Shown: positions 48,993 to 58,020, counted from the first letter of the stretch. The stretch: 64,000 nt of DNA from SKLM01 sp964575455 (GCA_964575455.1 CAZNRX010000007.1:1-64000); one strand, 5' to 3'. Translations and numbers: made by a program. Notes: generated from the letters alone by a model not told the origin.

Positions 48993-50114
48993 CTATCCTC
49001 CCGAGGTTATCCCTTCCGCTGCATGCCCTAGTACGGTGATGGTGAAGTCATAGGGGACGTCTCCATGGGTGGCGAGTGAGCAACTGAAGGTCACCTCTGC
49101 TCCCGGGGCGAGCCCCTCTTCGACCAGCCCGCTGCCGCTCGAAGAGCCTGGGGCGGATGGACCTGCTTTGGTCTTGCGGAATCCCGTGACTGTCCCTTCA
49201 GCGTCATACGTGGTGATAAAGACATCCACCGAATCGGCAGCGCGTTGTGTGCTCGTATTCTTGACCGTGCCGTTCACTTGGAAATGTGGGCCTGAGGGGT
49301 TGCCCTCGGCCGCCACCACCGACAGTGGCACATAGGCGCTGGCGACGGCCCCAGCCTCCTGCCCGCGTATGACGGTCGCCTGATAGCTGACCCAGTCTGG
49401 TGGTGGTGTCGTGAACAGGACTCTGAAGGGCGAAAGCTCTCCGGCTGGTATGATATCCATGGCGACGAACGTGTTGGCCTCCATCACCGGCTCGCTGGCG
49501 GCATTCAGAAGTGCTACCTGTACCTGCACGTTCGTCAGCGTGACGGCTGTCGTGTTGGCGACCTCTCCCAGGGCTAGAAGGCTGTCAACAGGCGTCTCGT
49601 AGAATCCCATGCCCTGGATTTGGATCGGTTGTGGCGTGGGCGTGGGCAGGAGTTGGCCTGGCGTGGTCTGACCTGGTTCCTCTTGGCGGGGAATGACCAG
49701 TCGTTGTCCTACTTGAAGGAATTGGGGGTTCTCAACCCCGTTGGCTTTCTGGAGGGCCTCTACGCTCACTCCGAAATCGAAAGCGATGGCCTGCAGTGTG
49801 TCCCCCTGTTGGACGACGTGTACGATCGGCGTGGGCGTGATGGTCGGTGTCGCCGTATCAGGCTGTGAACCGGAGGGCACTTCTGTGGCTGGGCGATGTA
49901 GGGGGGTGGTGAGGTGGGTGGCATCCGACACGGCGGTCGGCGTGTCTGCGGACAGGGATGCCCGAGTAGGTTCCGGTGTGACGACCTGACCACAGGCCGC
50001 CAGCAAGACCACGGTTCCCATGAGGAGGGTGAGAAGCAATGGTAGGCCGAGTGCCTCGCTTGCGATCTTCCGATGGTCGATCATCCATTCATCAGCTGAT
50101 CTATCCTCAAACAT
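48993..50114 (-). CDS. LysM-domain lipoprotein
   Basis: 373 residues. After a cytoplasmic stretch of about 22 residues comes a hydrophobic signal ending in VVLLAAC (lipobox). A Thr/Ser/Pro-rich tether leads to a LysM domain (about 103-147; VQQGDTLQAIAFDFGVS and GQRLVIP) that binds peptidoglycan-type glycans. A second Pro-rich linker precedes a C-terminal beta domain of FxLYD type (about 175-365), with repeated tests of difference such as NTTAVTLTNVQVQVALL. The start is the ATG at 50114 with AAGG upstream; a shorter ATG lacks a ribosome site. Likely surface-exposed. Confidence 0.82.
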   Translation of the reverse strand: MFEDRSADEWMIDHRKIASEALGLPLLLTLLMGTVVLLAACGQVVTPEPTRASLSADTPTAVSDATHLTTPLHRPATEVPSGSQPDTATPTITPTPIVHVVQQGDTLQAIAFDFGVSVEALQKANGVENPQFLQVGQRLVIPRQEEPGQTTPGQLLPTPTPQPIQIQGMGFYETPVDSLLALGEVANTTAVTLTNVQVQVALLNAASEPVMEANTFVAMDIIPAGELSPFRVLFTTPPPDWVSYQATVIRGQEAGAVASAYVPLSVVAAEGNPSGPHFQVNGTVKNTSTQRAADSVDVFITTYDAEGTVTGFRKTKAGPSAPGSSSGSGLVEEGLAPGAEVTFSCSLATHGDVPYDFTITVLGHAAEGITSGG

Positions 50115-50223
50115 CCTGGACCTTACGGCTGGCGATTATACCATGCCTGTGGTTATCGGCCCAGTGACCATCGGATCTTGGATGTTCGGAGAATGACAAG
50201 AGACTCTGCAGGATTCGCATCGT

Positions 50224-50252
50224 TTGACTTTTGGGGCGTTTGACGGTATCTT
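50224..50252 (+). promoter_or_regulatory. possible promoter for the small membrane protein and kinase genes
   Basis: TTGACT (50224-50229) and TATCTT (50247-50252) with a 17-base spacer in the divergent 244-base gap. A second TTGACG follows at 50240, so the assignment is tentative. Confidence 0.4.
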
Positions 50253-50284
50253 ATAGATATGTTGCATTGCTCCCACGATTGACG

Positions 50285-50298
50285 GCGGCCTAGGCCGC
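50285..50298. repeat. 14-bp perfect palindrome
   Basis: GCGGCCTAGGCCGC in the leader of the small membrane protein gene. The CCTAGGCCGC half also occurs at about 38131 ahead of the UbiB gene. Operator or repeat remnant. Confidence 0.4.
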
Positions 50299-50358
50299 TG
50301 TGTTTCCGGGCTTCGCGTGCTACAGTGGCCTTTGCTGTTCCGAGCCAAGGAGGTAGCT

Positions 50359-50547
50359 ATGGTTGAGGATCTGCGGGAACATATGGTTGAGGAGGATCTG
50401 GAGGTTGAAGAGGAGGGCCTTACTCAGGAATTCCTCAACCTGAAGCCGTGGCAACGACTGGTCTTGGCCTTGCTGCTTTTCTTCGATGTGGCGCTTTGTG
50501 GATGTATGGGGTTGGTTATGATGGGGCGTGTGCTGCCACCGTTCTAA
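50359..50547 (+). CDS. small single-pass membrane protein, unrecognised
   Basis: 62 residues. An acidic N-terminal half (VEDLREHMVEEDLEVEEEGL) leads into NLKPWQRL and one hydrophobic helix (about 33-55), with a Cys pair in the helix, ending at PPF. A near-perfect ribosome site AAGGAGGT lies five bases before the ATG, which makes it a real gene despite its size. The TGS/uridine kinase gene starts four bases after its stop. No family recognised. Confidence 0.75.
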   Translation: MVEDLREHMVEEDLEVEEEGLTQEFLNLKPWQRLVLALLLFFDVALCGCMGLVMMGRVLPPF

Positions 50548-50550
50548 TGA

Positions 50551-52254
50551 ATGAATAGCGATACGACGCTTGTCTGGACATCCGCTCCCCGCAAGACAGC
50601 TCAGGTCCATTTTCCTGACGGACGTACATTCGAGGCTCCTGTAGGCACGCCGTTGGAGCATTACTTCCGCGCCGCCGTTGGGGAATCGACGATCCCCTTC
50701 ATCGCGGCGCTGGTCGACGGCGATCTGCGGGAGTTGAACTACAAGATATGGACTGATGCCACAGTCGAGCCTTTGTTCCTGTCCGATTCAGATGGCATTC
50801 GCATCTATCGTCGATCCCTCTCGTTCCTGTTGGTCACCGCGATCCGGGAGCTTTTTCCGGAGGCTTTCGTCTTCATCGATCATTCGCTTCCATTTGGAGG
50901 TTTCTTCTGCGAGGTGGGGGGACGAAAGAATTTCAGCGAGGAGGAGTTGGCACAGATAGAGAGCAGGATGCACGAGATTGTTGAGCAGGACTTTAGCATC
51001 CGACGAGAGAGGGTCCCGCTCGACGAGGCCATCGAGATGTTCCGTCAGCGGAGTGAAACGGATAAGTCCAAGCTGCTGAAGCACCGAGAAAGGGAAGACC
51101 TTAAGCTCTATAATCTGCGTGATTCGCGCGACTACTTCCACGGCTATATGGTGCCGTCGACCGGGTATCTGCGGCATTTCACCCTGCAGAAATGGCCTCC
51201 CGGTTTCATACTGCAGTATCCTCGCCGGACACATCCCACAAAGCTCGTATCGGCGCGTAACTACCCCCAACTCACGGCGATCTTCCGCGAGTACGGGAAG
51301 CGGCTGCGTCTGCTGGGCGTTGGCTCTGTGAGTGGGTTGAATGAAGCTGTCGACAGCGGGCGTATACGGGAGATCGTTCTCGTCTCCGAAGCGCTTCACG
51401 AGCAGCGCATCGCCCAGGTTGCCAGCCAGATCAGCCGTCAAGAGAAGGTGCGGCTGGCGTTGATCGCCGGGCCCTCAGCCTCTGGCAAGACCACCTTCTC
51501 CAAGCGTCTTTCTATTCAGTTGTTGGCCGAGGGCATTCGGCCGTTCCCTCTTGCGCTGGATGATTACTTCGTCGATCGAGAGAAGACGCCTCGGGATGAG
51601 GACGGCAACTTCAACTTCGAGGCGCTAGAGGCTCTCGATGTCGCGCTCTTCAACCAGAATCTGCAGGCCCTGATGCGCGAGGAGGAGGTGCAGTTGCCGC
51701 GCTTCAACTTCAAGACGGGCAGGCGGGAGAAGGGCGAGAAGGTCAAGCTCGGCCCCGATCACATCATCATTGTGGAGGGTATTCACGGTCTGAACCCCAG
51801 GCTCGTGGCTGGCGTGCCGGACGAGCGCATTTACCGCGTCTATGTCTCTGCCTTGACCCAACTGAACATTGATCGCCACAATCGCGTGCCGACGACGGAC
51901 ACGCGCCTCATCCGGCGCATCGTGCGCGACGCGACCTACAGAGGATACACGGCCGAAGAGACGTTGGAGCACTGGGATATGGTGCGAAGGGGGGAGAAGG
52001 AGTTCATTTTCCCCTATCAGGAGCACGCCGACATCATGTTTAACTCAGCGCTGGTCTACGAGCTGGCTGTGCTCAAGGAATTGGCCGAGCCGCTCCTGCT
52101 GCAGGTGAAACCATCGAGCCCGCGACGTGTGGAGGTCAAGCGGCTGCTCGCCCTCCTACAATGGTTCGAGCCGTGCGTCATGGAGTTGGTCCCCGACAAC
52201 TCCATTCTGCGGGAGTTTATCGGGGGCTCGATTCTGCGCGACTACATCCCCTGA
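50551..52254 (+). CDS. TGS-domain/uridine-kinase-type nucleoside kinase
   Basis: 567 residues. The N-terminal TGS-like domain (about 10-75; VHFPDGRTFEAPVGTPLEHY) and a threonyl-tRNA-synthetase editing-like domain (about 80-250; FIDHSLPFGGFFCEVGG) precede a P-loop kinase (from about 290). Walker A is AGPSASGKTTFSKRL, with a DDYFVDREKTPRDEDGNF substrate loop and VEGIHGLNP. This architecture is known in Clostridia and Bacteroidetes as a nucleoside or uridine kinase-like protein of uncertain physiological substrate. The ATG lies four bases after the small membrane protein stop. It converges with the propeller gene. Confidence 0.88.
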   Translation: MNSDTTLVWTSAPRKTAQVHFPDGRTFEAPVGTPLEHYFRAAVGESTIPFIAALVDGDLRELNYKIWTDATVEPLFLSDSDGIRIYRRSLSFLLVTAIRELFPEAFVFIDHSLPFGGFFCEVGGRKNFSEEELAQIESRMHEIVEQDFSIRRERVPLDEAIEMFRQRSETDKSKLLKHREREDLKLYNLRDSRDYFHGYMVPSTGYLRHFTLQKWPPGFILQYPRRTHPTKLVSARNYPQLTAIFREYGKRLRLLGVGSVSGLNEAVDSGRIREIVLVSEALHEQRIAQVASQISRQEKVRLALIAGPSASGKTTFSKRLSIQLLAEGIRPFPLALDDYFVDREKTPRDEDGNFNFEALEALDVALFNQNLQALMREEEVQLPRFNFKTGRREKGEKVKLGPDHIIIVEGIHGLNPRLVAGVPDERIYRVYVSALTQLNIDRHNRVPTTDTRLIRRIVRDATYRGYTAEETLEHWDMVRRGEKEFIFPYQEHADIMFNSALVYELAVLKELAEPLLLQVKPSSPRRVEVKRLLALLQWFEPCVMELVPDNSILREFIGGSILRDYIP

Positions 52255-52272
52255 GGCAGCAGCTTGGGCCAC

Positions 52273-52297
52273 GGCGGATCGCGGATCCGCAGGGAGC
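52273..52297. repeat. dispersed 25-bp repeat, copy 2
   Basis: Matches 1873-1897 at 22 of 25 positions. This copy contains a perfect dyad CGGATC-GCG-GATCCG in the 88-base convergent gap, so it may serve as a terminator for both genes. Confidence 0.55.
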
Positions 52298-52342
52298 GGG
52301 AAGGGGAGGTGGGCAGGGCGAAGCACCTCTTGCACGTCCGCC

Positions 52343-54793
52343 CTACTGGTAGATCACAAGCCGCGGCGGTGGATCGAGCGACAACACGTCCTCTGGCGTC
52401 ATCAGCGGCTCGTCGTACACGTAGAAGATCTTCAGGCCCCCGTACTCAAAGCCTGGCTCCGCCTTGTACTGATCGTAGTCCTGGACCTTGGCGCCTGGAC
52501 CGCCGAACCCATCGGCATCCCAAACCAGATCGACCAGAGGGTAGTCAAGGATCATCTCCTTGTGCTCGATCATTCGGTCGTTGAACTGATGGACAATCAG
52601 CAATTTGCGCTGACCGGTCTCTCGTGCCACACGATCCATGCGCGCCTGAATCCAGTTGATTTGAGAGCCCGTGATCTTCCCCAGGTCCTCTCCGGGCACC
52701 TGAGTGTCACCCACGATGAACTCTGGGTCTATCGCTAGATGGACCTTGGGCTCGTGCAAGAGCGGCTCAATCGCATTCAGCTCGTCCACCAAGTCGGCTC
52801 GACCCGGCTGTATGTCCAGTATCGACCATCCTCCCTCTGTTCTCACGCCTTCGATCCAGCGACGGATGGTGTCATGTGGGACGCGGTGGCTGTAGGTCCC
52901 GTCCGGGCCGGGGAAGCCGTCGGCGATGGTGGTCACCATATGGAACGTGGGAATCGTGTCCACAGATGGATCTAGATTCTTGTAGACCTGGAGCTGCTCC
53001 TTGAGCAGTCTCAGCGTCTCCGTGATGCCGTGGCGCCCCAGAATGCCAAGGCCAGGCCCCAATGGCGTTCCATAGTAGGCGATCAGGCGGCGGCCGTCCA
53101 GCAGCGGACCGGGACATAGCTCCGACCTTTGATCCCCCTCTCTCTGCTTCAAAGCCTCTATGAGGGCGGGGGGCTTCTTTGAGGGGCCGGGAGCGATGCG
53201 CCAGCGATCCCCCCAGGTGGGCCCGAAGCCCCAGATGGTAGACACCGCGAAGCCAGCCTCCCCTCTCTTCTCCCGTTGGGCTGCGTACAAGGTGCACCCG
53301 TCTGCAGCCCACTGAAGATCCGTCAGGGGCCGAGCGTCGTCGGCGTGGATCAGGGGTTGATGCTCCGCCGTCGCTCGGTTCCAGAGCATCAACCCCTCCC
53401 CATGGGTATCCGATCCGTTCACACTGTAGATCAGATAGACGCCCCGGGGCGACCATGCCAAGTCCCAAAGGCGCAGGTGTCCCGCTGACACGATGGTGGT
53501 GGTTTGACCGGAGGCCACGTCCACCACGCTCATATCGCACGTCGTGTCGTCGCAGCCGAAGCTGGCCAGAAGGCGACCATCCGGCGACCACGCGACTGGG
53601 AGAAGGCCGGGGAGGCTCTGGGTCTCGCTGAGCCCTTGGGTATCCGCCAGGAACATACGGGGCTCCTGTTCCGCTTTGGTCACCGATCCGTAGGCCACCC
53701 AGCGGCCATCCGGTGACCAAAGAGGGTCGTGTCCCGAGACTGTGACGGTCGGTTGGCGAGGTAGGGAGAGCGGGGGCGCCTGTGTCTGGCCCGAGAGGGG
53801 TAGGATGTGGAGCCTCTGCTCGCTGCTAGGCTGACCCTTGAACAAGGCCACGTAGTCTCGATCGGGCGAGAGCGCGTAGAGGTCACGGGTGAGGGACCAC
53901 TCGGTGAGGAGCCACCCGAGCTCCCCAGTCTTCGTGAGGGTCTGCGTCGGGGGACCGACGGTCACCAGGTGAGCATCCTCTCCGAGCCTTTCCCATAGCA
54001 CCGTGTCCTCATCTAACCACGTTGCAGCGTCGAGCGATTGCTCAGCCACGCGCCAGATGTGCATCGACGCTACGTCGAGCACCCAGGCCCCCGGTGAGGA
54101 GGACTCGCTGGAGTGTTGGAACAGGATGCGGGTCCCTTGGGGTGACCAGATTGCGTCGTGGACGCTTGAGAGGTCCGATGGGAAGTCGGGGTCGTCGCGC
54201 GCTAGATTGAGTGTCTCCCCCAGCCGACTGTCCCATAGCTGAATCGTCTGACGCTCCCCCGCTGCGCCCGTCCCGGAGCCGCCTGTTGCCGCGGTGTACA
54301 GTAGCCAGCGACCATCGGGGGACCATGCCACGCTTTGAGCGCTTGGGCTCGACGAACTCACCACGGGATGCGTGACGCCGTCCGCAACCACTGTCGCGCT
54401 GAAGTTTTGGGGCCTCACGACGGACAGCATGTCACCTTCCACGTAAGCCAGCGCTCCGGTTGAGCTGAGGAACGGAGGGGATACAGCCACAGGCATGGGG
54501 GTAGGTGTCGGTATCGGCGTGGGTGTTGAGGTGGGTGCTGGCGTGGCCGTTGGCGCGTTCGTGGGCTGGGGGGATGTCGCGGTGTAGGAGACAGGCTGTG
54601 AGGTGCTCGAGGGGGTTGGCGTGGCCCTTTTGGAGGGAGTCGGGCTAGGGCGAGCAGCATCCTGCGGATAGACGAGATTCGTGGAGGCAACGATGATGAG
54701 CAAGAGCCCCGTCAGGCCCGAGATGAGAAGCAGGTACGGAATAGGGTTAGCTGGCCCTCTGGATGGGGAATGAGGTGTTGGGCTCTCCTTCAC
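52343..54793 (-). CDS. membrane-anchored beta-propeller protein with unknown C-terminal domain
   Basis: 816 residues. An N-terminal hydrophobic anchor (about 17-40) is followed by a long Thr/Pro/Ser linker (45-105), then WD40-like/TolB propeller repeats (about 105-530) with recurring SPDGRWLLY, SPQGTRILF, SPDGRWVAY and SPRGVYLIY blades. The last 260 residues (YYGTPLGPGLGILG, PTFHMVTTIADG, VHLAIDPEF) form a separate domain that I do not recognise; it looks like a TIM-barrel, possibly glycoside-hydrolase-related. GTG start overlapping the cupin stop as GTGA. Probably extracytoplasmic. Confidence 0.75.
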   Translation of the reverse strand: MKESPTPHSPSRGPANPIPYLLLISGLTGLLLIIVASTNLVYPQDAARPSPTPSKRATPTPSSTSQPVSYTATSPQPTNAPTATPAPTSTPTPIPTPTPMPVAVSPPFLSSTGALAYVEGDMLSVVRPQNFSATVVADGVTHPVVSSSSPSAQSVAWSPDGRWLLYTAATGGSGTGAAGERQTIQLWDSRLGETLNLARDDPDFPSDLSSVHDAIWSPQGTRILFQHSSESSSPGAWVLDVASMHIWRVAEQSLDAATWLDEDTVLWERLGEDAHLVTVGPPTQTLTKTGELGWLLTEWSLTRDLYALSPDRDYVALFKGQPSSEQRLHILPLSGQTQAPPLSLPRQPTVTVSGHDPLWSPDGRWVAYGSVTKAEQEPRMFLADTQGLSETQSLPGLLPVAWSPDGRLLASFGCDDTTCDMSVVDVASGQTTTIVSAGHLRLWDLAWSPRGVYLIYSVNGSDTHGEGLMLWNRATAEHQPLIHADDARPLTDLQWAADGCTLYAAQREKRGEAGFAVSTIWGFGPTWGDRWRIAPGPSKKPPALIEALKQREGDQRSELCPGPLLDGRRLIAYYGTPLGPGLGILGRHGITETLRLLKEQLQVYKNLDPSVDTIPTFHMVTTIADGFPGPDGTYSHRVPHDTIRRWIEGVRTEGGWSILDIQPGRADLVDELNAIEPLLHEPKVHLAIDPEFIVGDTQVPGEDLGKITGSQINWIQARMDRVARETGQRKLLIVHQFNDRMIEHKEMILDYPLVDLVWDADGFGGPGAKVQDYDQYKAEPGFEYGGLKIFYVYDEPLMTPEDVLSLDPPPRLVIYQ

Positions 54794-55113
54794 AGCGGGA
54801 TAACACAGATGAAGCGCAGCGGTCTGTCTCCCGTGTTGCGATAGCCGTGAGGTTCGCTGGGGGGGACGTAGAGCGCGGTGCCAGGGCGCATCTTCTGCTC
54901 ACCATCCGGCGCATGCACCACCCCTTCCCCTTCCAGCACGAAGATCTCATGCTCATAGGGGTGTTCGTGTGTCTCGAAGACAGCTCCAGGCTCAAACTCG
55001 ATCACGCGCATGGCGAAGTTGGGCGCGCCCTCCGGCTCGCCGATGAGCCAGCGGATGGACTTGTCCTCGCCAACGGGCTCCTTGGGAACGTCACGATAGT
55101 CTCGGTGCAACAT
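54790..55113 (-). CDS. small single-domain cupin
   Basis: 107 residues. Motif 1 is HEHPYEHEIFVLEGEG (His, His, Glu ligands) and motif 2 is PPSEPHGYRN (His), so a four-ligand metal site is present. Function could be sugar- or thiol-related dioxygenase, isomerase or sensor. The start is the ATG at 55113 with GGAGG five bases upstream, rather than a GTG two codons earlier. Part of the operon running from the 87-residue gene. Confidence 0.83.
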   Translation of the reverse strand: MLHRDYRDVPKEPVGEDKSIRWLIGEPEGAPNFAMRVIEFEPGAVFETHEHPYEHEIFVLEGEGVVHAPDGEQKMRPGTALYVPPSEPHGYRNTGDRPLRFICVIPL

Positions 55114-55144
55114 GGTCACCTCCAGATGATGTACATCCTCACTC

Positions 55145-56290
55145 TTAGGCTATCGGCTCGGCATCTGAGCGGTGCTTCACCGGTAGTCTTTTACTCAAAC
55201 CCAACAGGACGTTGGGTATAGCACGGACCGCCATGCGACGATAGGAGATCTCCCCGGCGAACAGGCGAAGGAAGTCCCTCACGAACAGAGGGTTTCTCAC
55301 CGCCAGCTCGAAGCTGCCTCGCGGATGGTTGTAGAAAAACTGTGCCCAACGCCGTCCCCAGAGCAGGTCGCGACCGATCTCTCGGTGTACCCGCTGGGAA
55401 TAGCCCTGTGGCCTGTCATTCAGAATCGATTCAGCTGCCAACCGACCACTGTCGACTGCATGGCGAATGCCCTCCCCCAGTAGGGGATCCATCAACCCGG
55501 CAGCGTCGCCAAGCAGCAACACCCGTCCTCGACGAAGGGGTTCGCGTTTTAGGTGAATGGGAAGGGGATGACCACGCAACCTCGTCCCATCGATTTCAAT
55601 CCCTAGCTCTGCTATCTTGCCCCGCAGGGTGTGTTTTATGTTGGTTACATGCTCCTGAAACGTGCCAATCCCCACCGAGAGATGCTTGGCCTTGGGGAAG
55701 ATCCAGAGATATCCCTTGGAGAGTGTTCCGAAGACGAAGAGGGCTGTATGGACGTACTCCTCCAACAGGTCCTCGTCGGCGGGAACCTCGGCCTCGATGG
55801 CCACCCCCATCTGGCTGTCCCGCCGCAGGTCGACAAGCCGTGACACACGCGAGTTTGCTCCATCAGCTCCAAGGAGGTAGCGCGCGCGGAGGGTCTCGCC
55901 CGAAGCGGTGGTTACTGTAACACCCGATTCATCCTGCTGAAGGGTGGTGACAGGTGCCTGGTCCATCACGTCGGCCTGAGCGTGGTTGAGAATGTGTAGA
56001 TCAAAGCGATCGCGCATCACCATCGCTATCGAGCGCTCCGGGAGGTCGGCGACTATCTCCCGACCGTCTCGGAAGCGAAAGCGAACGTGCTGGATCCAGC
56101 GTTCTACGATGGTGGAGAAATCAAAGGGGAAGCGGTCGAAAACCGTCCTGGGAACGCCCCCTCCGCAGGGCTTATAGCGGGGTAACTCCTCTTTCTCAAG
56201 GACGGCGACCCGATGTCCAGCCTCGCCCAGCCAATAGGCGGCGGAGGCGCCGGCCGGCCCGGCTCCCGCGACGATGACGTCATAAGTCAT
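55145..56290 (-). CDS. geranylgeranyl reductase family FAD-dependent oxidoreductase
   Basis: 381 residues. N-terminal FAD motif GAGPAGASAAYWL, then YKPCGGGVPR near residue 40 (the PxxCGGG motif of geranylgeranyl reductases), LLGADGANSRVSR near residue 150 and GDAAGLMDPLLGEGIRHA near 280. These enzymes saturate isoprenoid chains of chlorophyll, quinones or lipids. ATG in a TGATG overlap with the upstream gene stop. No photosynthesis gene is present, so a quinone or lipid side chain is the likelier target. Confidence 0.88.
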   Translation of the reverse strand: MTYDVIVAGAGPAGASAAYWLGEAGHRVAVLEKEELPRYKPCGGGVPRTVFDRFPFDFSTIVERWIQHVRFRFRDGREIVADLPERSIAMVMRDRFDLHILNHAQADVMDQAPVTTLQQDESGVTVTTASGETLRARYLLGADGANSRVSRLVDLRRDSQMGVAIEAEVPADEDLLEEYVHTALFVFGTLSKGYLWIFPKAKHLSVGIGTFQEHVTNIKHTLRGKIAELGIEIDGTRLRGHPLPIHLKREPLRRGRVLLLGDAAGLMDPLLGEGIRHAVDSGRLAAESILNDRPQGYSQRVHREIGRDLLWGRRWAQFFYNHPRGSFELAVRNPLFVRDFLRLFAGEISYRRMAVRAIPNVLLGLSKRLPVKHRSDAEPIA

Positions 56291-56553
56291 CAATCGCTCT
56301 GCTGAGGCTGTTTCCAGAAGCAGATCATCTGGTCCGGCCTGAATGTGACCTGGACCAGTTCCCAGCCCTTAGCGCCGACGTCGCTCAGAAGACGCTCAAC
56401 AGCTTCCGTAAAGGGATTCGGCCCCTCGTCGAAGTAACACGCCCCCTTGTCATCGCAGTAGATCGCTGGGGGGACATCCTCCATGACCTTAACGAGGTGC
56501 TCCAGGATATCCTTGGCCTCGTGAACGGTGATCTTGTAGCGCCAGTTAGGCAT
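56290..56553 (-). CDS. conserved-looking 87-residue protein of unknown function
   Basis: Soluble and acidic. Begins PNWRYKITVHEAKDILEHL and ends with a beta-alpha-beta-like segment (GAKGWELVQVTFRP). GWELV-type ends are common in DUF4177-like small proteins that form part of larger assemblies. ATG with AAAGGAA upstream; stop overlaps the reductase start. Function unknown. Confidence 0.72.
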   Translation of the reverse strand: MPNWRYKITVHEAKDILEHLVKVMEDVPPAIYCDDKGACYFDEGPNPFTEAVERLLSDVGAKGWELVQVTFRPDQMICFWKQPQQSD

Positions 56554-56635
56554 GTCTGTTCCTTTCCGAGTTCTGTAGTCCTCGCTTGAGCCGTCATCAG
56601 ACGCACCTGGTCATGCCTGTTGCTCAGGCCTGCTG

Positions 56636-56665
56636 ATTATAGCACAGAACCTCGTGCGGCGACAA
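56636..56665 (-). promoter_or_regulatory. promoter of the 87-residue/reductase/cupin/propeller operon
   Basis: TTGTCG (56660-56665) and a perfect TATAAT (56636-56641) on the minus strand, spacer 18, about 80 bases before the ATG at 56553. It separates this operon from the ferredoxin/thioredoxin reductase genes upstream. Confidence 0.6.
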
Positions 56666-56703
56666 AGCGAGGGCTACGCCCGTCGTCGCACGTTGGATCG
56701 CGG

Positions 56704-56910
56704 CTAGACGATGACAGCGTTGAAAGGACAGGCGGGCATGCATGCACGACACCCATGGCAGCGGTTATCGTCGATGAATGGTGCCTCACCTGGATCGAGG
56801 GCGATAATGGCTTTGGTTCGACATGCAGCCCTCGCCGCGCATTTCTCGCAGATACGACACTGGCTCTCGTCAACGTGCGGCAACCTGGACGTTGGCACAT
56901 GATGCATCAT
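56704..56910 (-). CDS. small ferredoxin with two 4Fe-4S-type Cys clusters
   Basis: 68 residues. The second cluster is standard (CHGCRACMPACPFN). The first, CRICEKCAARAAC, has five residues before its fourth Cys where three are usual, so cluster type or loop shape may differ. No signal peptide. It starts 18 bases after the thioredoxin reductase stop and is probably co-transcribed with it, which hints at electron supply between ferredoxin and thiol reductants. Confidence 0.8.
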   Translation of the reverse strand: MMHHVPTSRLPHVDESQCRICEKCAARAACRTKAIIALDPGEAPFIDDNRCHGCRACMPACPFNAVIV

Positions 56911-56928
56911 GACGTAGGTGGTGGAGAT

Positions 56929-57909
56929 CTAGCGGCTCCAGTCTGGGCGTAGCTGCTTGCGACCGTGCAGGTGGCGATCAACGGCTATGGCGGCCTCCAC
57001 ACCCTCCGCAGCCGCGATAGCCGCCTGCTTCACGTGCTTGCAGAGCACGTCACCCACCGCGAAGACGCCCTCGACACCCGTCTGGAATATCTCGTCGACC
57101 ACCAGACACCCCTCTTCGTTGATAGATACCTGCTCATCCAGGAAGTCGATGATCGGCACGTTGCCCTGAAGGTAGACGAAGACCCCGCTGACTTCGATGG
57201 TCTTCGTTTCACCCTGGGCTATGATGTCAATCGCTTCGACCTGGTTCTCGCCCTTGATCTCCTTGATTCGCGTGGAGGGATGGATCGTCACATTGTCACG
57301 GGTCTTGAGCTCCTCCACCAGTTCGTCGGAGGCCCGTAGGTCAGACTGGGTTACAAGAACGTGAACCCGCGAGGCAAAGCGAGTCAGGGTAAGCGCCTCC
57401 TCGGCGGCCTCATCATTGCCCCCTGCTACGGCCACCTCTTGATTGCGGAAGAAGGCGCCATCACACGTGGCGCAGTAGCTAACGCCGCGGCCTACCAAGC
57501 GTTCCTCACCGGGGAAGCGATTGGTTCGTCCCATCGCACCGGTGGCGATGATCACCGCACGACCCTTGTAGCCGCCCTCCCCCGTCCAGACCTGCTTCGG
57601 TGCGCCATCGAGATCCACACGCAGGACCTTCTCGTTGATGAACGTTGCACCGAAGGAGTGCGCCTGATGTCGTATCTTACGCACGAGATCTGCACCTTTG
57701 ACAGGCTCCGGAAGGCCGGGGTAATTGGCAATCTTCGAGGCCATGCCCAGCGCACCGGCGGTGATGCCCTTGTCGATCACCAAGGTCTTGAGATCCGATC
57801 GGGCTGTGTAGATGGCCGCGCTGGCTCCGGATGGCCCGCCACCGATGACGATGACGTCGTAGACCTCGGGCTTCGAGGACTCCTTCTCCGCAATAAAGCT
57901 CATGTTCAT
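56929..57909 (-). CDS. thioredoxin-reductase-like flavoprotein, paralogue 2
   Basis: 326 residues. FAD motif VIGGGPSGASAAIY near residue 18, active-site CATC near 143 (SYCATCDGAFF), NAD motif AVAGGNDEAAEEAL and C-terminal FAVGDVL. All parts of a low-molecular-weight thioredoxin reductase are present, although the NAD(P)-binding loop differs (AGGNDEAAEEA against GGGDSAVDEA in paralogue 1). It may use another reductant such as ferredoxin, whose gene follows. The ATG at 57909 is preferred over a GTG four codons earlier. Confidence 0.87.
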   Translation of the reverse strand: MNMSFIAEKESSKPEVYDVIVIGGGPSGASAAIYTARSDLKTLVIDKGITAGALGMASKIANYPGLPEPVKGADLVRKIRHQAHSFGATFINEKVLRVDLDGAPKQVWTGEGGYKGRAVIIATGAMGRTNRFPGEERLVGRGVSYCATCDGAFFRNQEVAVAGGNDEAAEEALTLTRFASRVHVLVTQSDLRASDELVEELKTRDNVTIHPSTRIKEIKGENQVEAIDIIAQGETKTIEVSGVFVYLQGNVPIIDFLDEQVSINEEGCLVVDEIFQTGVEGVFAVGDVLCKHVKQAAIAAAEGVEAAIAVDRHLHGRKQLRPDWSR

Positions 57910-58020
57910 CCTGGTACGCACCTTTTGTTACCTACTGCAGTCGCTCGGCAGCGCTCTACATCACGTCTGTGAACGGTGATATCGGGTTGACGGGTCGAGA
58001 CCGGCGGTTTGCCAGGCGCC

